The position numbers and the translations under genes were made by a program. A stretch of 64,000 nucleotides of DNA from a virus, in the IMG/VR virus record IMGVR_UViG_3300020472_000021, positions 1 to 64,000 of that record; one strand, 5' to 3'. The notes under the pieces were generated by a model. It saw only the letters and a list, made by a program, of their open reading frames with translations. It was not told where the DNA came from and ran no database searches. Below, piece after piece: positions 7,298-15,585 of this stretch. Positions within the stretch are counted from its first letter, which is position 1. Every line of letters begins with the position of its first letter.

Positions 7298-7790
7298 AAT
7301 ACAAATCCGCACTTAAAGAATATCGTTTTTCATCTTCTGTTCCTTTACCTGCCATGTGTGGTAAGTTTGATGGAAATATAAACCATGTAAATAATTTCTT
7401 TGGTAAGTGATATGGATCATAATTTGGCATAGGAAACTCAGCAGTTCCAGATGATCCAGGTAGTCGTAAATACATTATACCAGATAGAGTGTATGGATTC
7501 TCTAAATTATGAGCGTGCATATATGGTTCTTTTGAATTTGATTTCCAATCAACATATATCCATGAACTTATTTTATAATCAAAAACATTCATATCCCAGT
7601 ATCTAGAACATGAATCGTAATAAGATAATCTCAGTTTTTCAATCACTGGATTTTGATAATCTAAAAAATTATCCTCAGTCTTTGCAACAATAGGATTATC
7701 TTGATACTCTATATTATCAATAAAATTTATAAGAGTATCTACCTCCTCATTATCTAGTTCACAAGAATATTCTCTAATACCTAATACCAT
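7290..7790 (-). CDS. 2OG-Fe(II) oxygenase-like protein (fourth of six)
   Basis: 166 residues. YMHAHNLENPYTLSGIMYLRLP (about residues 90-111, with H92 and H94) followed by WFIFPSNLPHMAGKG (H145) and R156 matches the 2OG-FeII_Oxy_5 pattern of a first HxH motif followed by SGxxYL. It overlaps both neighbours by 8-10 bases, so all copies are likely to be translated from one mRNA. The substrate is unknown. Confidence 0.78.
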   Translation of the reverse strand: MVLGIREYSCELDNEEVDTLINFIDNIEYQDNPIVAKTEDNFLDYQNPVIEKLRLSYYDSCSRYWDMNVFDYKISSWIYVDWKSNSKEPYMHAHNLENPYTLSGIMYLRLPGSSGTAEFPMPNYDPYHLPKKLFTWFIFPSNLPHMAGKGTEDEKRYSLSADLYYE

Positions 7791-8362
7791 GTTCTTGACT
7801 GACGACTATTGATGTGTGCATGAATTTCAGGAACACAAAATGAAAATGCTACTGTAGTTCTGTAACCATTACCAATTAAACTATTTGGTGAATGACCTTT
7901 GTGTTCCCAATTAGATGGAATGAATACACCATTGTTAGGAATATATGGTGTGTAATGAAGTTTGCCATCTGGACTCTTACATACAAACTCACCACCCCAC
8001 TCATGATTCCACTGCATTTGGTTAAACAATATAAATGTCCATACCTCATCCAATGGATAATCTTTATGGAACAATGAGTTCTGTCCAGGAGTCTGTCCAT
8101 TTGCATGAATCTTACACAACTGAATATCCTTTTTAAGAATCTTCATCATCTTAAGTCTTACTGTGGTAGCACATTTAACAAAGAACAAATCAGTTCTTAA
8201 AGGATGTTGCCAAGATACAGGATCCCCTTTACCATATGATGCATTGTTAAGTGTCCATATAGCTAGACTATTTACAGCAGGTTGAGTACGGTCAAAGTAT
8301 TGCCAAAGACCTTCAAACTCTTCTCTACTTAAGACAGCTTCAATGACTTTAGGTTCGTTCAT
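7781..8362 (-). CDS. 2OG-Fe(II) oxygenase-like protein (third of six)
   Basis: 193 residues from the ATG at 8362, which overlaps the previous stop as ATGA. The iron triad is likely H99-K-D101 (LFHKDYPLDE) and H154 or H157 (NWEHKGHSPN), with R168 as the 2-oxoglutarate contact. The WGGEFV segment between them is typical of prolyl-4-hydroxylase-type folds. The substrate is unknown. Confidence 0.78.
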   Translation of the reverse strand: MNEPKVIEAVLSREEFEGLWQYFDRTQPAVNSLAIWTLNNASYGKGDPVSWQHPLRTDLFFVKCATTVRLKMMKILKKDIQLCKIHANGQTPGQNSLFHKDYPLDEVWTFILFNQMQWNHEWGGEFVCKSPDGKLHYTPYIPNNGVFIPSNWEHKGHSPNSLIGNGYRTTVAFSFCVPEIHAHINSRQSRTWY

Positions 8363-8925
8363 TTGCCCCACCATAACCATCCTGTAATAATATATTTCTC
8401 ATGTTCCTCCGATATTTGTCCTCTGTGTTTATGAGTTAATCCAGCAGGAAATAAAACTGTATTACCTTTCTTTGCTTGCACAGTATAATTCTGATAATAG
8501 AATTCAGTTCCACCATTAGGAACATCATTCAAATATGTAATAAAAACAAAAGCTTTATCACAACCATCTAAACCAGATGCATCTACATGCCATGTATAAA
8601 AACCTTCACCAGGTTTATAATACTGTATCTGTGGTAACTGCTTCATTGTAAACTCTTGGTTTCCAACTTCTAGTAATTGTAAGTATTCATTTATAAAACC
8701 ATCTAATGATTTTGAATATTCATCATATTTAAAGTCACTTGGTTTTCCAAACTTTCCAGCATCAGTTATAGAGAAATCGGTACTCTTCTTAATATCTGGA
8801 ATGATACTTCCACCACCGACTCTACCAGCATATGTCATCTCACCTTTATCAGCTATGTGAAAAAGCTCTATGAGTTTATCACATACACTAGTATCTTCTA
8901 ATTGATATTCGTTAATAAAATTCAT
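8359..8925 (-). CDS. 2OG-Fe(II) oxygenase, prolyl-4-hydroxylase type (second of six)
   Basis: 188 residues from the ATG at 8925, overlapping the previous stop as ATGA. The pattern is clear: YKPGEGFYTWHVDAS with H113 and D115, then LNDVPNGGTEFY, then FPAGLTHKHRG with H165, and K177 where prolyl-4-hydroxylases place the lysine that binds 2-oxoglutarate. This is the best-defined oxygenase of the set, and it is full length for a phage P4H domain. Confidence 0.85.
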   Translation of the reverse strand: MNFINEYQLEDTSVCDKLIELFHIADKGEMTYAGRVGGGSIIPDIKKSTDFSITDAGKFGKPSDFKYDEYSKSLDGFINEYLQLLEVGNQEFTMKQLPQIQYYKPGEGFYTWHVDASGLDGCDKAFVFITYLNDVPNGGTEFYYQNYTVQAKKGNTVLFPAGLTHKHRGQISEEHEKYIITGWLWWGK

Positions 8926-9512
8926 TTGTATGGTGGACCTTGTACCCATCCTACTAAGGATTTTCTACACCCAGAAGTAACTTCTCTTACTCTATGCGGT
9001 GTATCACTCATGAATATTATAGCATCCTTTTTCTTTAATGGAATAATCTTTTTCTCATCTACTACCATTTCAAATTCACCACCTTCAAAATCATCATTCA
9101 ATAGTATAGTAAAACTAAGTTTACGTATTCTATTATTCTGTCTCTTACCTTGCATCCAATTAGATTCATCTATATGCCAATCATAGTAACCACCCTTTTC
9201 ATATACAGTATCTTGCATAGGTTCTATAAAATCAATATCATAATTCCATTCACATTTTCTATTAGCAAAATCAAGAAACCCATCTACTAATCCATACAAA
9301 CGTTCATCATCTATAAAACGAGATTTTGATTCTCTATTTACTTTATCGAGTTCTCCTTTATTTTCTAAACCTTCTACTTTAGAAGATTCATAATCATCTA
9401 TAGGTTTACTTTCACGATCTGTACCTTGACATTTTTTAAGTTGCCTTTCTATAAGATCAAAATATTCATCTTCCATATTGATGATTATATATTGGTGTTT
9501 AAATGAATTCAT
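8922..9512 (-). CDS. 2OG-Fe(II) oxygenase, PKHD-hydroxylase type (first of six)
   Basis: 196 residues from the ATG at 9512, overlapping the stop of the U32-methyltransferase gene as ATGA. YEKGGYYDWHIDES carries H113 and D115, LNDDFEGGEFEM is the typical central strand, FMSDTPHRVREV carries H173, and R183/K184 follow. Phage PKHD-type proteins are common in cyanophages, and their targets are not known. An acidic and basic insert at about residues 30-70 is longer than usual. Confidence 0.85.
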   Translation of the reverse strand: MNSFKHQYIIINMEDEYFDLIERQLKKCQGTDRESKPIDDYESSKVEGLENKGELDKVNRESKSRFIDDERLYGLVDGFLDFANRKCEWNYDIDFIEPMQDTVYEKGGYYDWHIDESNWMQGKRQNNRIRKLSFTILLNDDFEGGEFEMVVDEKKIIPLKKKDAIIFMSDTPHRVREVTSGCRKSLVGWVQGPPYK

Positions 9513-11263
9513 TTTTGACACACCATTATATGTACACCATTCCACCAACCATTAGGATCCTCTGGAACACCAGTTAATATCTTACGATCAAACATAACTT
9601 TAATATCATTTTCTTTAATCCATATATTTGCTGACTCTACCACACCCATAAAGTTAGCATCATCTATTACTATTATAAACTGATCATCCATAATTGTATA
9701 GAGATAAGTTAGATTATCATATTGCTGTTGTGGATCATGATCAGCATCATAGAAAATAATATTTGCTTTCTTATTCTCCATAGTATGTTCATCACGAATA
9801 ATATTAAAGTCTGCTTGAGTTAGATCTTGAATACTTTTCTCATGAAAAACTTGATTCTTTTTCATACCTTTAAAGAATGCACCTTTAGGATTATTCATCT
9901 TAAATCCTTTATGTCCATATACTTTACCACCACTATCCCAACTATCTTCTTCACGGAAGGGAGCAATATCTTCTTCTGAATAGTTATCAACAGCAAACGC
10001 TGGTATATCTCTATCCATTGTTGCAGCAAAGAATGTACTACCAGCAGCAACACCCAATTCTAAATACACAGCATCTTCTTTAGAACATAAGTTATTAAGA
10101 AAATGTCTAATAATATTTGATGATAAACCTTCGTAATTATATCCTTCTGGATTGAACTTACTATCTCCTCTTGCTGCCTTATCAATAGAATTAAGAACTA
10201 ATTCTATATCCTTGTCCATAGTTCTTTCATTCTTCTTCATCCTAGAATGAATAACTGAATCACAATAATTACAATCCCAACAATCAAACTTACATGTCTT
10301 AATCTTATCTCTCCAGATATCAATTGGTTTCTCTTGTAATGTAGTATCTTCAATATACTCATTGAACTGAGGAAATAATAATTCTTCATCACTATCCCAT
10401 CGCTTAATGATCTCCATTGATTCCATTAAACGCATAGCATTTTCTCTACCATGCATCTTGAATACATCTATACCAAGATCAATAAACTCTTGCCAATCTT
10501 CTTTCCATGGAGGTAATGCTGCTTGCTTTAAAGCATTAGCTGGATCTTTCTCATCCCAATTAGAACATGACACTCTACTAATAGAATCATTAAAATACTG
10601 AGGATCATCTTCTCCTCTTTCCATATTATAATGATAGTGTTCTGGCATGATCGGACATCCACCCCAACACCACTCATTAGCAAGGAGTGATATCTTGACT
10701 GGTTTACCTATCTCAGCACAATATTCTTTTGCTTTTTTAATTCTTAGTAATTGATCATGATCTCTCATTAGATCGCGATCTAAATTAATATAATTAAATC
10801 CTGCCTTTGCTAGATTAACTATCTCATTTGCTCTTGTTACTTCTCTGAGTATAGTATTTTTGATATAAAGTTCTGGAAACTCTTTCTGTATTTGTCCAGT
10901 CAACATCCATGTTGTATGAGGTAACGTAACAATACGAACACCCATATCATATACTGCTTTAAAATTCTCAATAAAAAGATTCAAATTCTTTTGATTAGGA
11001 AGAACCTGAATATTATTAAATGTTGCTGATAATGGAATACCTGTTTCTTGAGAAACATAGAGAGCATTGAATGTTGTCTCTCTCATATCCCCATCAATAG
11101 TATCCCCCATTGCGTCTTGAACGAATGGAGGCATCCGACATGTAAAGTATATGTCGTAAATATGTTTCTTATACTGATTAAGGAACGGTATAAAAGTTCC
11201 TGTTACAAAATCTTCAGGAAGCTTTGTATTCAGTGGGATCGAGAACCTTTGTACCATATTCAT
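9509..11263 (-). CDS. U32-like TIM-barrel Fe-S protein fused to a SAM methyltransferase
   Basis: 584 residues in two parts. Residues 1 to about 340 resemble the peptidase U32 family (TrhP, RlhA, UbiU/UbiV): a barrel-like series, LREVTRANEIVNLAKAG (139-155) like the family's RELS..EI motif, cysteines at 199, 203 and 233, and FKMHGRENAMR (268-278) like the family's KIEGR motif. A cysteine knot CKFDCWDCNYC (324-334) follows. Residues from about 395 form a class I methyltransferase: LELGVAAGS (401-409) as motif I and FYDADHD (504-510) as a downstream acidic motif. U32 members carry Fe-S clusters and perform hydroxylations of tRNA, rRNA or quinones. No peptidase catalysis is implied. It heads the six-oxygenase array, and its start overlaps the upstream gene. 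The substrate is unknown. Confidence 0.62.
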   Translation of the reverse strand: MNMVQRFSIPLNTKLPEDFVTGTFIPFLNQYKKHIYDIYFTCRMPPFVQDAMGDTIDGDMRETTFNALYVSQETGIPLSATFNNIQVLPNQKNLNLFIENFKAVYDMGVRIVTLPHTTWMLTGQIQKEFPELYIKNTILREVTRANEIVNLAKAGFNYINLDRDLMRDHDQLLRIKKAKEYCAEIGKPVKISLLANEWCWGGCPIMPEHYHYNMERGEDDPQYFNDSISRVSCSNWDEKDPANALKQAALPPWKEDWQEFIDLGIDVFKMHGRENAMRLMESMEIIKRWDSDEELLFPQFNEYIEDTTLQEKPIDIWRDKIKTCKFDCWDCNYCDSVIHSRMKKNERTMDKDIELVLNSIDKAARGDSKFNPEGYNYEGLSSNIIRHFLNNLCSKEDAVYLELGVAAGSTFFAATMDRDIPAFAVDNYSEEDIAPFREEDSWDSGGKVYGHKGFKMNNPKGAFFKGMKKNQVFHEKSIQDLTQADFNIIRDEHTMENKKANIIFYDADHDPQQQYDNLTYLYTIMDDQFIIVIDDANFMGVVESANIWIKENDIKVMFDRKILTGVPEDPNGWWNGVHIMVCQK

Positions 11264-11465
11264 CTAGAACTTTATTAATAAATAAACCTTCGTTGTCACT
11301 ATGTTCTATCAAGAGATTCTTATTCTCCTTACAGATTTCTCTGAGTCTTACTCTATCTAAATCCTTGTCTTTATTTTCAAGATTATACTTTTCGTACATC
11401 ATGAAATGTATGACAGGTAGAAGCTCATCATACCTCTCTGCATCAGCGTGCCAAACACCTGCCAT
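11214..11465 (-). CDS. Hypothetical protein (83 residues)
   Basis: A charged, helical protein starting MAGVWHADAERYDELLP; the N-terminus is aromatic and acidic, the remainder rich in Lys, Glu and Asp. It ends about 50 bases inside the U32-methyltransferase gene. A CATAAATA late-promoter-like element lies 38 bases upstream of its start. It could be the first gene of a late unit that includes the oxygenase array. The family is not recognised. Confidence 0.65.
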   Translation of the reverse strand: MAGVWHADAERYDELLPVIHFMMYEKYNLENKDKDLDRVRLREICKENKNLLIEHSDNEGLFINKVLDEYGTKVLDPTEYKAS

Positions 11466-12344
11466 CTATTTCTCCCCCTCTTTAAATTGTAGCTGTCCTG
11501 TATATTTATGCGCCTCGAACTTAGGCATTGTTATACCTTCCGATTCTATCTGTTGTTGTATAGCAGGAGCGAATGTTTTATTTAACTTATCCATACCACC
11601 ACCAACGAGAGCAGAGAATTGTATTGCTACTTCTAAACATTTAACTTGATCCTGTTCTGGCATATCCAAAATAGAAGTCATGTTACCAGTAGATATTCTA
11701 CCATAGGATACAATATCCATAGCAGCCTGTTTGCCCATACGAGCAATCCAGTATACTCTTTCTTCATCTTCTTGTTCTTCCAAGAAATACTCTAATGGAT
11801 GTTCATCATCAACATTCTCATTAACAGTTTTCAAGAAATGTGTCATTTCAATTTCTGATTGACGTAGTTTCCTTTTCCAGATACCTATGTCATAATCATT
11901 CTTTTCTAAATCAATCTGGATAAATCCAGCATCAATTTCATCTCCACCATCTGCCTCTAAATTTTCAAGAGTACGAATGAATTTCTTTCTAAGTAATTCT
12001 GCTTTTCTAAGACTATGCCTATTTTCCATATAAGCATGATACCTTGTTTCTAGTTCCATCAATGCTTGACGAACCTTTCTCCATGGAGTCAGTTGCATAT
12101 CAATAACAAAATGCTTGCTTTGATATTCAGTCATACCGCTATTGAAGCGCATACTCCCTTCTAAGATATCAAAATCTTTCTTTGAGAAATTAAATTCCTC
12201 AACGAAAGACTTAGCTAGATTTATCTCTCCAGTATCAGAACTGACAATGTTATTAACATCAGCAATAATATCAGACAACTCTGCGTTGTAAGATAATCTT
12301 GAATTTTTTGGATCAGTGTTAACTAATTCAGAACTTAAAGACAT
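11466..12344 (-). CDS. Hypothetical protein (292 residues), paired with the next gene upstream
   Basis: A soluble, mostly helical, charged protein with no transmembrane segment. The central part (about residues 95-125) is a long basic helix. Near the C-terminus it has ITMPKFEA, which resembles IMMPQFQA in the protein encoded just upstream, so the two may be distant relatives. It overlaps the upstream gene by 17 bases and abuts the next gene directly. It could be a virion or assembly protein, since it lies beside fibre genes. No family is recognised. Confidence 0.7.
   Translation of the reverse strand: MSLSSELVNTDPKNSRLSYNAELSDIIADVNNIVSSDTGEINLAKSFVEEFNFSKKDFDILEGSMRFNSGMTEYQSKHFVIDMQLTPWRKVRQALMELETRYHAYMENRHSLRKAELLRKKFIRTLENLEADGGDEIDAGFIQIDLEKNDYDIGIWKRKLRQSEIEMTHFLKTVNENVDDEHPLEYFLEEQEDEERVYWIARMGKQAAMDIVSYGRISTGNMTSILDMPEQDQVKCLEVAIQFSALVGGGMDKLNKTFAPAIQQQIESEGITMPKFEAHKYTGQLQFKEGEK
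11503..11510 (-). promoter_or_regulatory. T4-type late promoter element CATAAATA
   Basis: CATAAATA on the minus strand, 38 bases before the ATG at 11465 and inside the C-terminal codons of the 292-residue gene. It could launch the 83-residue protein, the U32-methyltransferase and the oxygenase array. Confidence 0.5.
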
Positions 12345-13143
12345 ATGCGTCTACCTCATACTCTGGTTTTCGATCCCAGTCAGTATCAGATTTAGTGCGA
12401 CCCATTTCAATTGCCTGAAATTGAGGCATCATAATACCGATGTGATCTTCATATAATGTATTTAGGTCCCATACAGAGTCGGCATCTTCAAACTTTTTCT
12501 TAAGTTTTTGATACGTAACAAGCATAGTAGACAGTTTATCTTCATAAGATTCTGCCTTAGTTAAAATTTTATTGGATAAATCTGTTTTGTCCAGACTTCT
12601 TTCTGTAGCAAGATAGTCAAGGAATGGAGTCTTACTTCCATTCTTACCTTTTTCTCTCAACCATTCTCTTGCTTCATGCTTCTGTATTTCCCAAGAAGCA
12701 GTTTCTAATTCTGTTGTGTCTGTTAGATTTTTAATTCTTACATTAAATTCATCATCAATAATCTCTACAGCAAAGATAGTCATGAAATCAGTAATTTCTT
12801 TTTTGATTTCATCTGTCAATTCTACTGGTACTTTAAGAACACCACCAGCAGGAGTCCATGCTTGAGCAACACCTTGATGGTTAACAGTTGCCATAACCTT
12901 ACCAAAAGGTCTGACTTCTGAGAAGAAGTTAGATCCATTAAGTGCTTGCTTTTTAGTAACTTCTTTATACTTATGTTCCCACTCTTTAGAGATAACTTGG
13001 AAGATGTTTTCACTTACTTCTACACATGCAAAATGCATCAACGAAAATATTTCGTTGTAATGAAGTCTTGAATCAGCTGTCTCAGCAATATTGACATACT
13101 GCTCAGGCTTGATTTCTTTTTCGTTGACGATTAAGTATCTCAT
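12328..13143 (-). CDS. Hypothetical protein (271 residues), paired with the gene downstream
   Basis: A soluble alpha and beta protein with a beta-rich first half and a helical second half. It carries IMMPQFQAIEMG near its C-terminus, like the ITMPKFEA of the 292-residue neighbour. It starts four bases after the stop of the 428-residue structural protein, so it is probably made late with the fibre. No family is recognised. Confidence 0.7.
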   Translation of the reverse strand: MRYLIVNEKEIKPEQYVNIAETADSRLHYNEIFSLMHFACVEVSENIFQVISKEWEHKYKEVTKKQALNGSNFFSEVRPFGKVMATVNHQGVAQAWTPAGGVLKVPVELTDEIKKEITDFMTIFAVEIIDDEFNVRIKNLTDTTELETASWEIQKHEAREWLREKGKNGSKTPFLDYLATERSLDKTDLSNKILTKAESYEDKLSTMLVTYQKLKKKFEDADSVWDLNTLYEDHIGIMMPQFQAIEMGRTKSDTDWDRKPEYEVDAYVFKF

Positions 13144-13146
13144 TGT

Positions 13147-14433
13147 TTATTGTGCGTATCTAGCTGTAACAGATGCTGCTGCTGAACAGCAACCACCTGA
13201 TGATTGTCCATAATGTCCTTTAGGTCTTGTAGAAGCACCCATATTAGTCTCAACGTCAGTTGAATAATCCCACTTAGTAGTGTGGTTGTTCTGCTGACCA
13301 TCATATTGTCCCATCATATAACCCCAGTCCTGACCCATCATCATGTTCTCTTCTCCATAAGAACGAACCTTAGATCCATTCTTAATACCAGATCCTGAAG
13401 AACCATTGTACTTAGTCCAAGGAGTTGTAACGTTGTTACCAGTTCCGCAATAGAAGTGACCCCATTTAGAAGGAAGTGGTTTACAAACTCCGTCAGGAGC
13501 AGCAGATGAAGACCAACCACCCCAACTATCGTTAGAATGATTACAGTAATATCTGTTACCTGAGAATGAAGCCCATGTTTTATCTTCATCAGCACATGAA
13601 GCAGTATGGTCATTACCAGAAGGTGAGTTACCTGCCTGATACATGATTTCTGAAGGGAAGTGTAACTTACCTACAGCAGAGTTACCTCCACCCAAGTTGT
13701 ATCCATGCTGTTGTTTTTGTGCAGATGCACATGAGTTTCTGTCTCTGTTAACAGGCATGTTCCAACCACCAACAGTACCATAACCCATGATTCCTCTTGG
13801 GTCATCTCCTTCCCAACCGTAGTTGTGAGGTGAATATGTACCACCACCAGGGTTACTACCTGATGTACCAAACATTCGTCTCATTCCAGTATGGAGGTTG
13901 ATCGAAGATGTGTGGTTTGATGATCCAGTAAATGAGTTAACACATCCATGACCATACCCAAAGTAATCACTCCAAGTAACATCAGCATATGTTAATGCAC
14001 GGTCAAGTTGTTCACCACAATAGAAAGTAACGTCTGTAGCGTGCCAAGTTTTGTTTACTGTTCTCCAAGGATTAGATCCTTTGTATCCAGCAATCAGATA
14101 ACCATGTGTTATCAAACTTCTATATCTAAACCCAGTCAAGGGTGAAGAAACAGCATTGTTCTGGCCAGGATATGCCCAGAAAGTTCCGTTCTCTCCATCA
14201 GATACTAAGTAAGCACCTCTAGTTTCTTCAGTTGTGCCTGGTACACCACCTCCTACATCATCCCATTCAGAACCACTCCAAATTTGTGCTTTCGCATCTG
14301 TGGAGTTCCAAATCATCTGACCTATATTAGGAGATGCAGGTCTACTGCCAGCAGCAAATGATGGCAACTTCAAACCTTGTGTGGCTAAAGATGCATTACC
14401 TGTGACAACAGTTCCAACTGTTAACTGAGACAT
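13147..14433 (-). CDS. Putative fibre or surface virion protein rich in Gly, Ser, Asn, Trp and Tyr
   Basis: 428 residues. The N-terminus LTVGTVVTGNASLATQGLKLP and the segment RPASPNIGQMIWNSTDAKAQIWSG are typical of short cyanophage fibre proteins that attach through an N-terminal beta domain (the pattern of the 'GxMxYNTxTxxxExWxG' repeat). The rest is rich in aromatic residues and glycine with about ten cysteines, which suggests a stable globular tip, possibly with disulphides. A CATAAATA late-promoter-like element lies 23-30 bases upstream. A receptor-binding role is likely, but it is inferred from composition and location. Confidence 0.65.
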   Translation of the reverse strand: MSQLTVGTVVTGNASLATQGLKLPSFAAGSRPASPNIGQMIWNSTDAKAQIWSGSEWDDVGGGVPGTTEETRGAYLVSDGENGTFWAYPGQNNAVSSPLTGFRYRSLITHGYLIAGYKGSNPWRTVNKTWHATDVTFYCGEQLDRALTYADVTWSDYFGYGHGCVNSFTGSSNHTSSINLHTGMRRMFGTSGSNPGGGTYSPHNYGWEGDDPRGIMGYGTVGGWNMPVNRDRNSCASAQKQQHGYNLGGGNSAVGKLHFPSEIMYQAGNSPSGNDHTASCADEDKTWASFSGNRYYCNHSNDSWGGWSSSAAPDGVCKPLPSKWGHFYCGTGNNVTTPWTKYNGSSGSGIKNGSKVRSYGEENMMMGQDWGYMMGQYDGQQNNHTTKWDYSTDVETNMGASTRPKGHYGQSSGGCCSAAASVTARYAQ

Positions 14434-14455
14434 GACTACCTATCTTTCTTAATTG

Positions 14456-14463
14456 TATTTATG
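14456..14463 (-). promoter_or_regulatory. T4-type late promoter element CATAAATA
   Basis: CATAAATA on the minus strand, 23 bases before the ATG of the 428-residue protein. T4-like late promoters are a single TATAAATA-like -10 element read by a phage sigma (gp55). Confidence 0.6.
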
Positions 14464-14815
14464 ACTTAGGATATTTATCTTTAACAGCAGCGACAGATTG
14501 ATACCACTGACCGTCTTTTCCAGGAACTAAGCCTAATTCCATATCATGCCAAAGTTTATCTAGTTGTTCTTCAATTTGTTCATATTCAAATTTTCTTTTG
14601 AAGTCATAAGTGGCTTCAGTTATGACACGTTTAACAACTTGCTGTTGTTGAGTATCCCAAACAAAATCAGGAGCCTGCGTGCCATCATCCTGTACCTTAT
14701 CATAAGGTCCATTTACCCATTCAAAATCTTCATGAGTTTCAAACGTAGGTTCGTTTGAATCTTGTATCTGTTGTACAGTTCCACTTTTTTTATGTACTAA
14801 TGAAATATATGCCAT
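14459..14815 (-). CDS. Tail fibre-associated protein, probable assembly factor
   Basis: 118 residues from the ATG at 14815. The C-terminal half (YDFKRKFEYEQIEEQLDKLWHDME, followed by GQWYQSVAAVKDKYPKS) has the IEEQLDKLWHD motif with a Trp/Tyr-Pro end that recurs in phage tail fibre assembly proteins and short fibre parts. It lies between two fibre-like genes, six bases after the glycine-rich gene. A chaperone or fibre accessory role is likely. Its exact role is an inference. Confidence 0.6.
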   Translation of the reverse strand: MAYISLVHKKSGTVQQIQDSNEPTFETHEDFEWVNGPYDKVQDDGTQAPDFVWDTQQQQVVKRVITEATYDFKRKFEYEQIEEQLDKLWHDMELGLVPGKDGQWYQSVAAVKDKYPKS

Positions 14816-14820
14816 TTTTA

Positions 14821-15576
14821 TTAACTGTAATTGTATACAATAACGCAACCGCCACCGCCGTTGCTATTATCATGAGCAAAACTATTCTGTGAATAGTATC
14901 CATGACCACCACCAGAACCCCACTGACCATGAGTAATTTCCTCTTGGTTGTTATAATAATGGTGTGAAGAACCAGCTTTGTGCCAGAAACTAGAACCAGC
15001 AACTCCTTCATTGTTTGAACCGTGAGTCATTTCACCACCACCGCCAGGTAAGTTTATATCACCACCTGAAGCATTTCCACCAGGTCCGCCCTGATGAGGT
15101 ACATCTGATTGACCACCTTGTCCACCACCAGCAGTACAGTAAGATCCAAAGGAAGATGTACCTCCCGAACCACCTCTACCACCGTTACGAGCATAACCTC
15201 CTCCACCACCATATGTGTAGCTGACAGAGTTTACACTAGAAACATCAATCCATTTGATAGCAGTAGCTCCACCGCCACCTCCAGCACCACGATAAGTGTT
15301 ATCATTGACTCTGGCCCCGCCACCACCACCAGTTACATAAACTAAGACGTGACTACATCCAGAGGGTTTTGTCCAAGTACCAGAACCACCACTGGTGGAT
15401 TTAGAGTTCCAAGTACCATTCTGTGAAGTATAAACATTCATACCCAACAACGATCCAGTAGATGCCATTGCAGTATAACCGCTTCCATTCCACAGTCTCA
15501 AATCATCATTTTGCAGATCCATTATATTAACTCCTGCGGAGTTTTGGATCTGGTCTACTTTTAATATTCCAGCCAT
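14821..15576 (-). CDS. Glycine-rich tail fibre tip / adhesin-like protein
   Basis: 251 residues. The N-terminus MAGILKVDQIQNSAGVNIM is a common cyanophage fibre attachment sequence. From about residue 66 the protein has GTWTKPSGCSHVLVYVTGGGGGA, the start of a glycine-rich domain, followed by at least six poly-glycine blocks separated by variable loops. Glycine islands with variable loops are the design of the gp38 adhesins of T4-like phages that determine host range. A perfect TATAAATA late element lies at 15612-15619, 36 bases upstream. Confidence 0.75.
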   Translation of the reverse strand: MAGILKVDQIQNSAGVNIMDLQNDDLRLWNGSGYTAMASTGSLLGMNVYTSQNGTWNSKSTSGGSGTWTKPSGCSHVLVYVTGGGGGARVNDNTYRGAGGGGGATAIKWIDVSSVNSVSYTYGGGGGYARNGGRGGSGGTSSFGSYCTAGGGQGGQSDVPHQGGPGGNASGGDINLPGGGGEMTHGSNNEGVAGSSFWHKAGSSHHYYNNQEEITHGQWGSGGGHGYYSQNSFAHDNSNGGGGCVIVYNYS

Positions 15577-15585
15577 ATTTCCTCG

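Noticed and set aside
9509-11263. Radical SAM enzyme as identity of the U32-like protein
   Set aside because: The cysteines near residue 199 and the knot at 324-334 do not form a CxxxCxxC at the start of a barrel, while the KMHGRE segment and the ordering fit U32 better.
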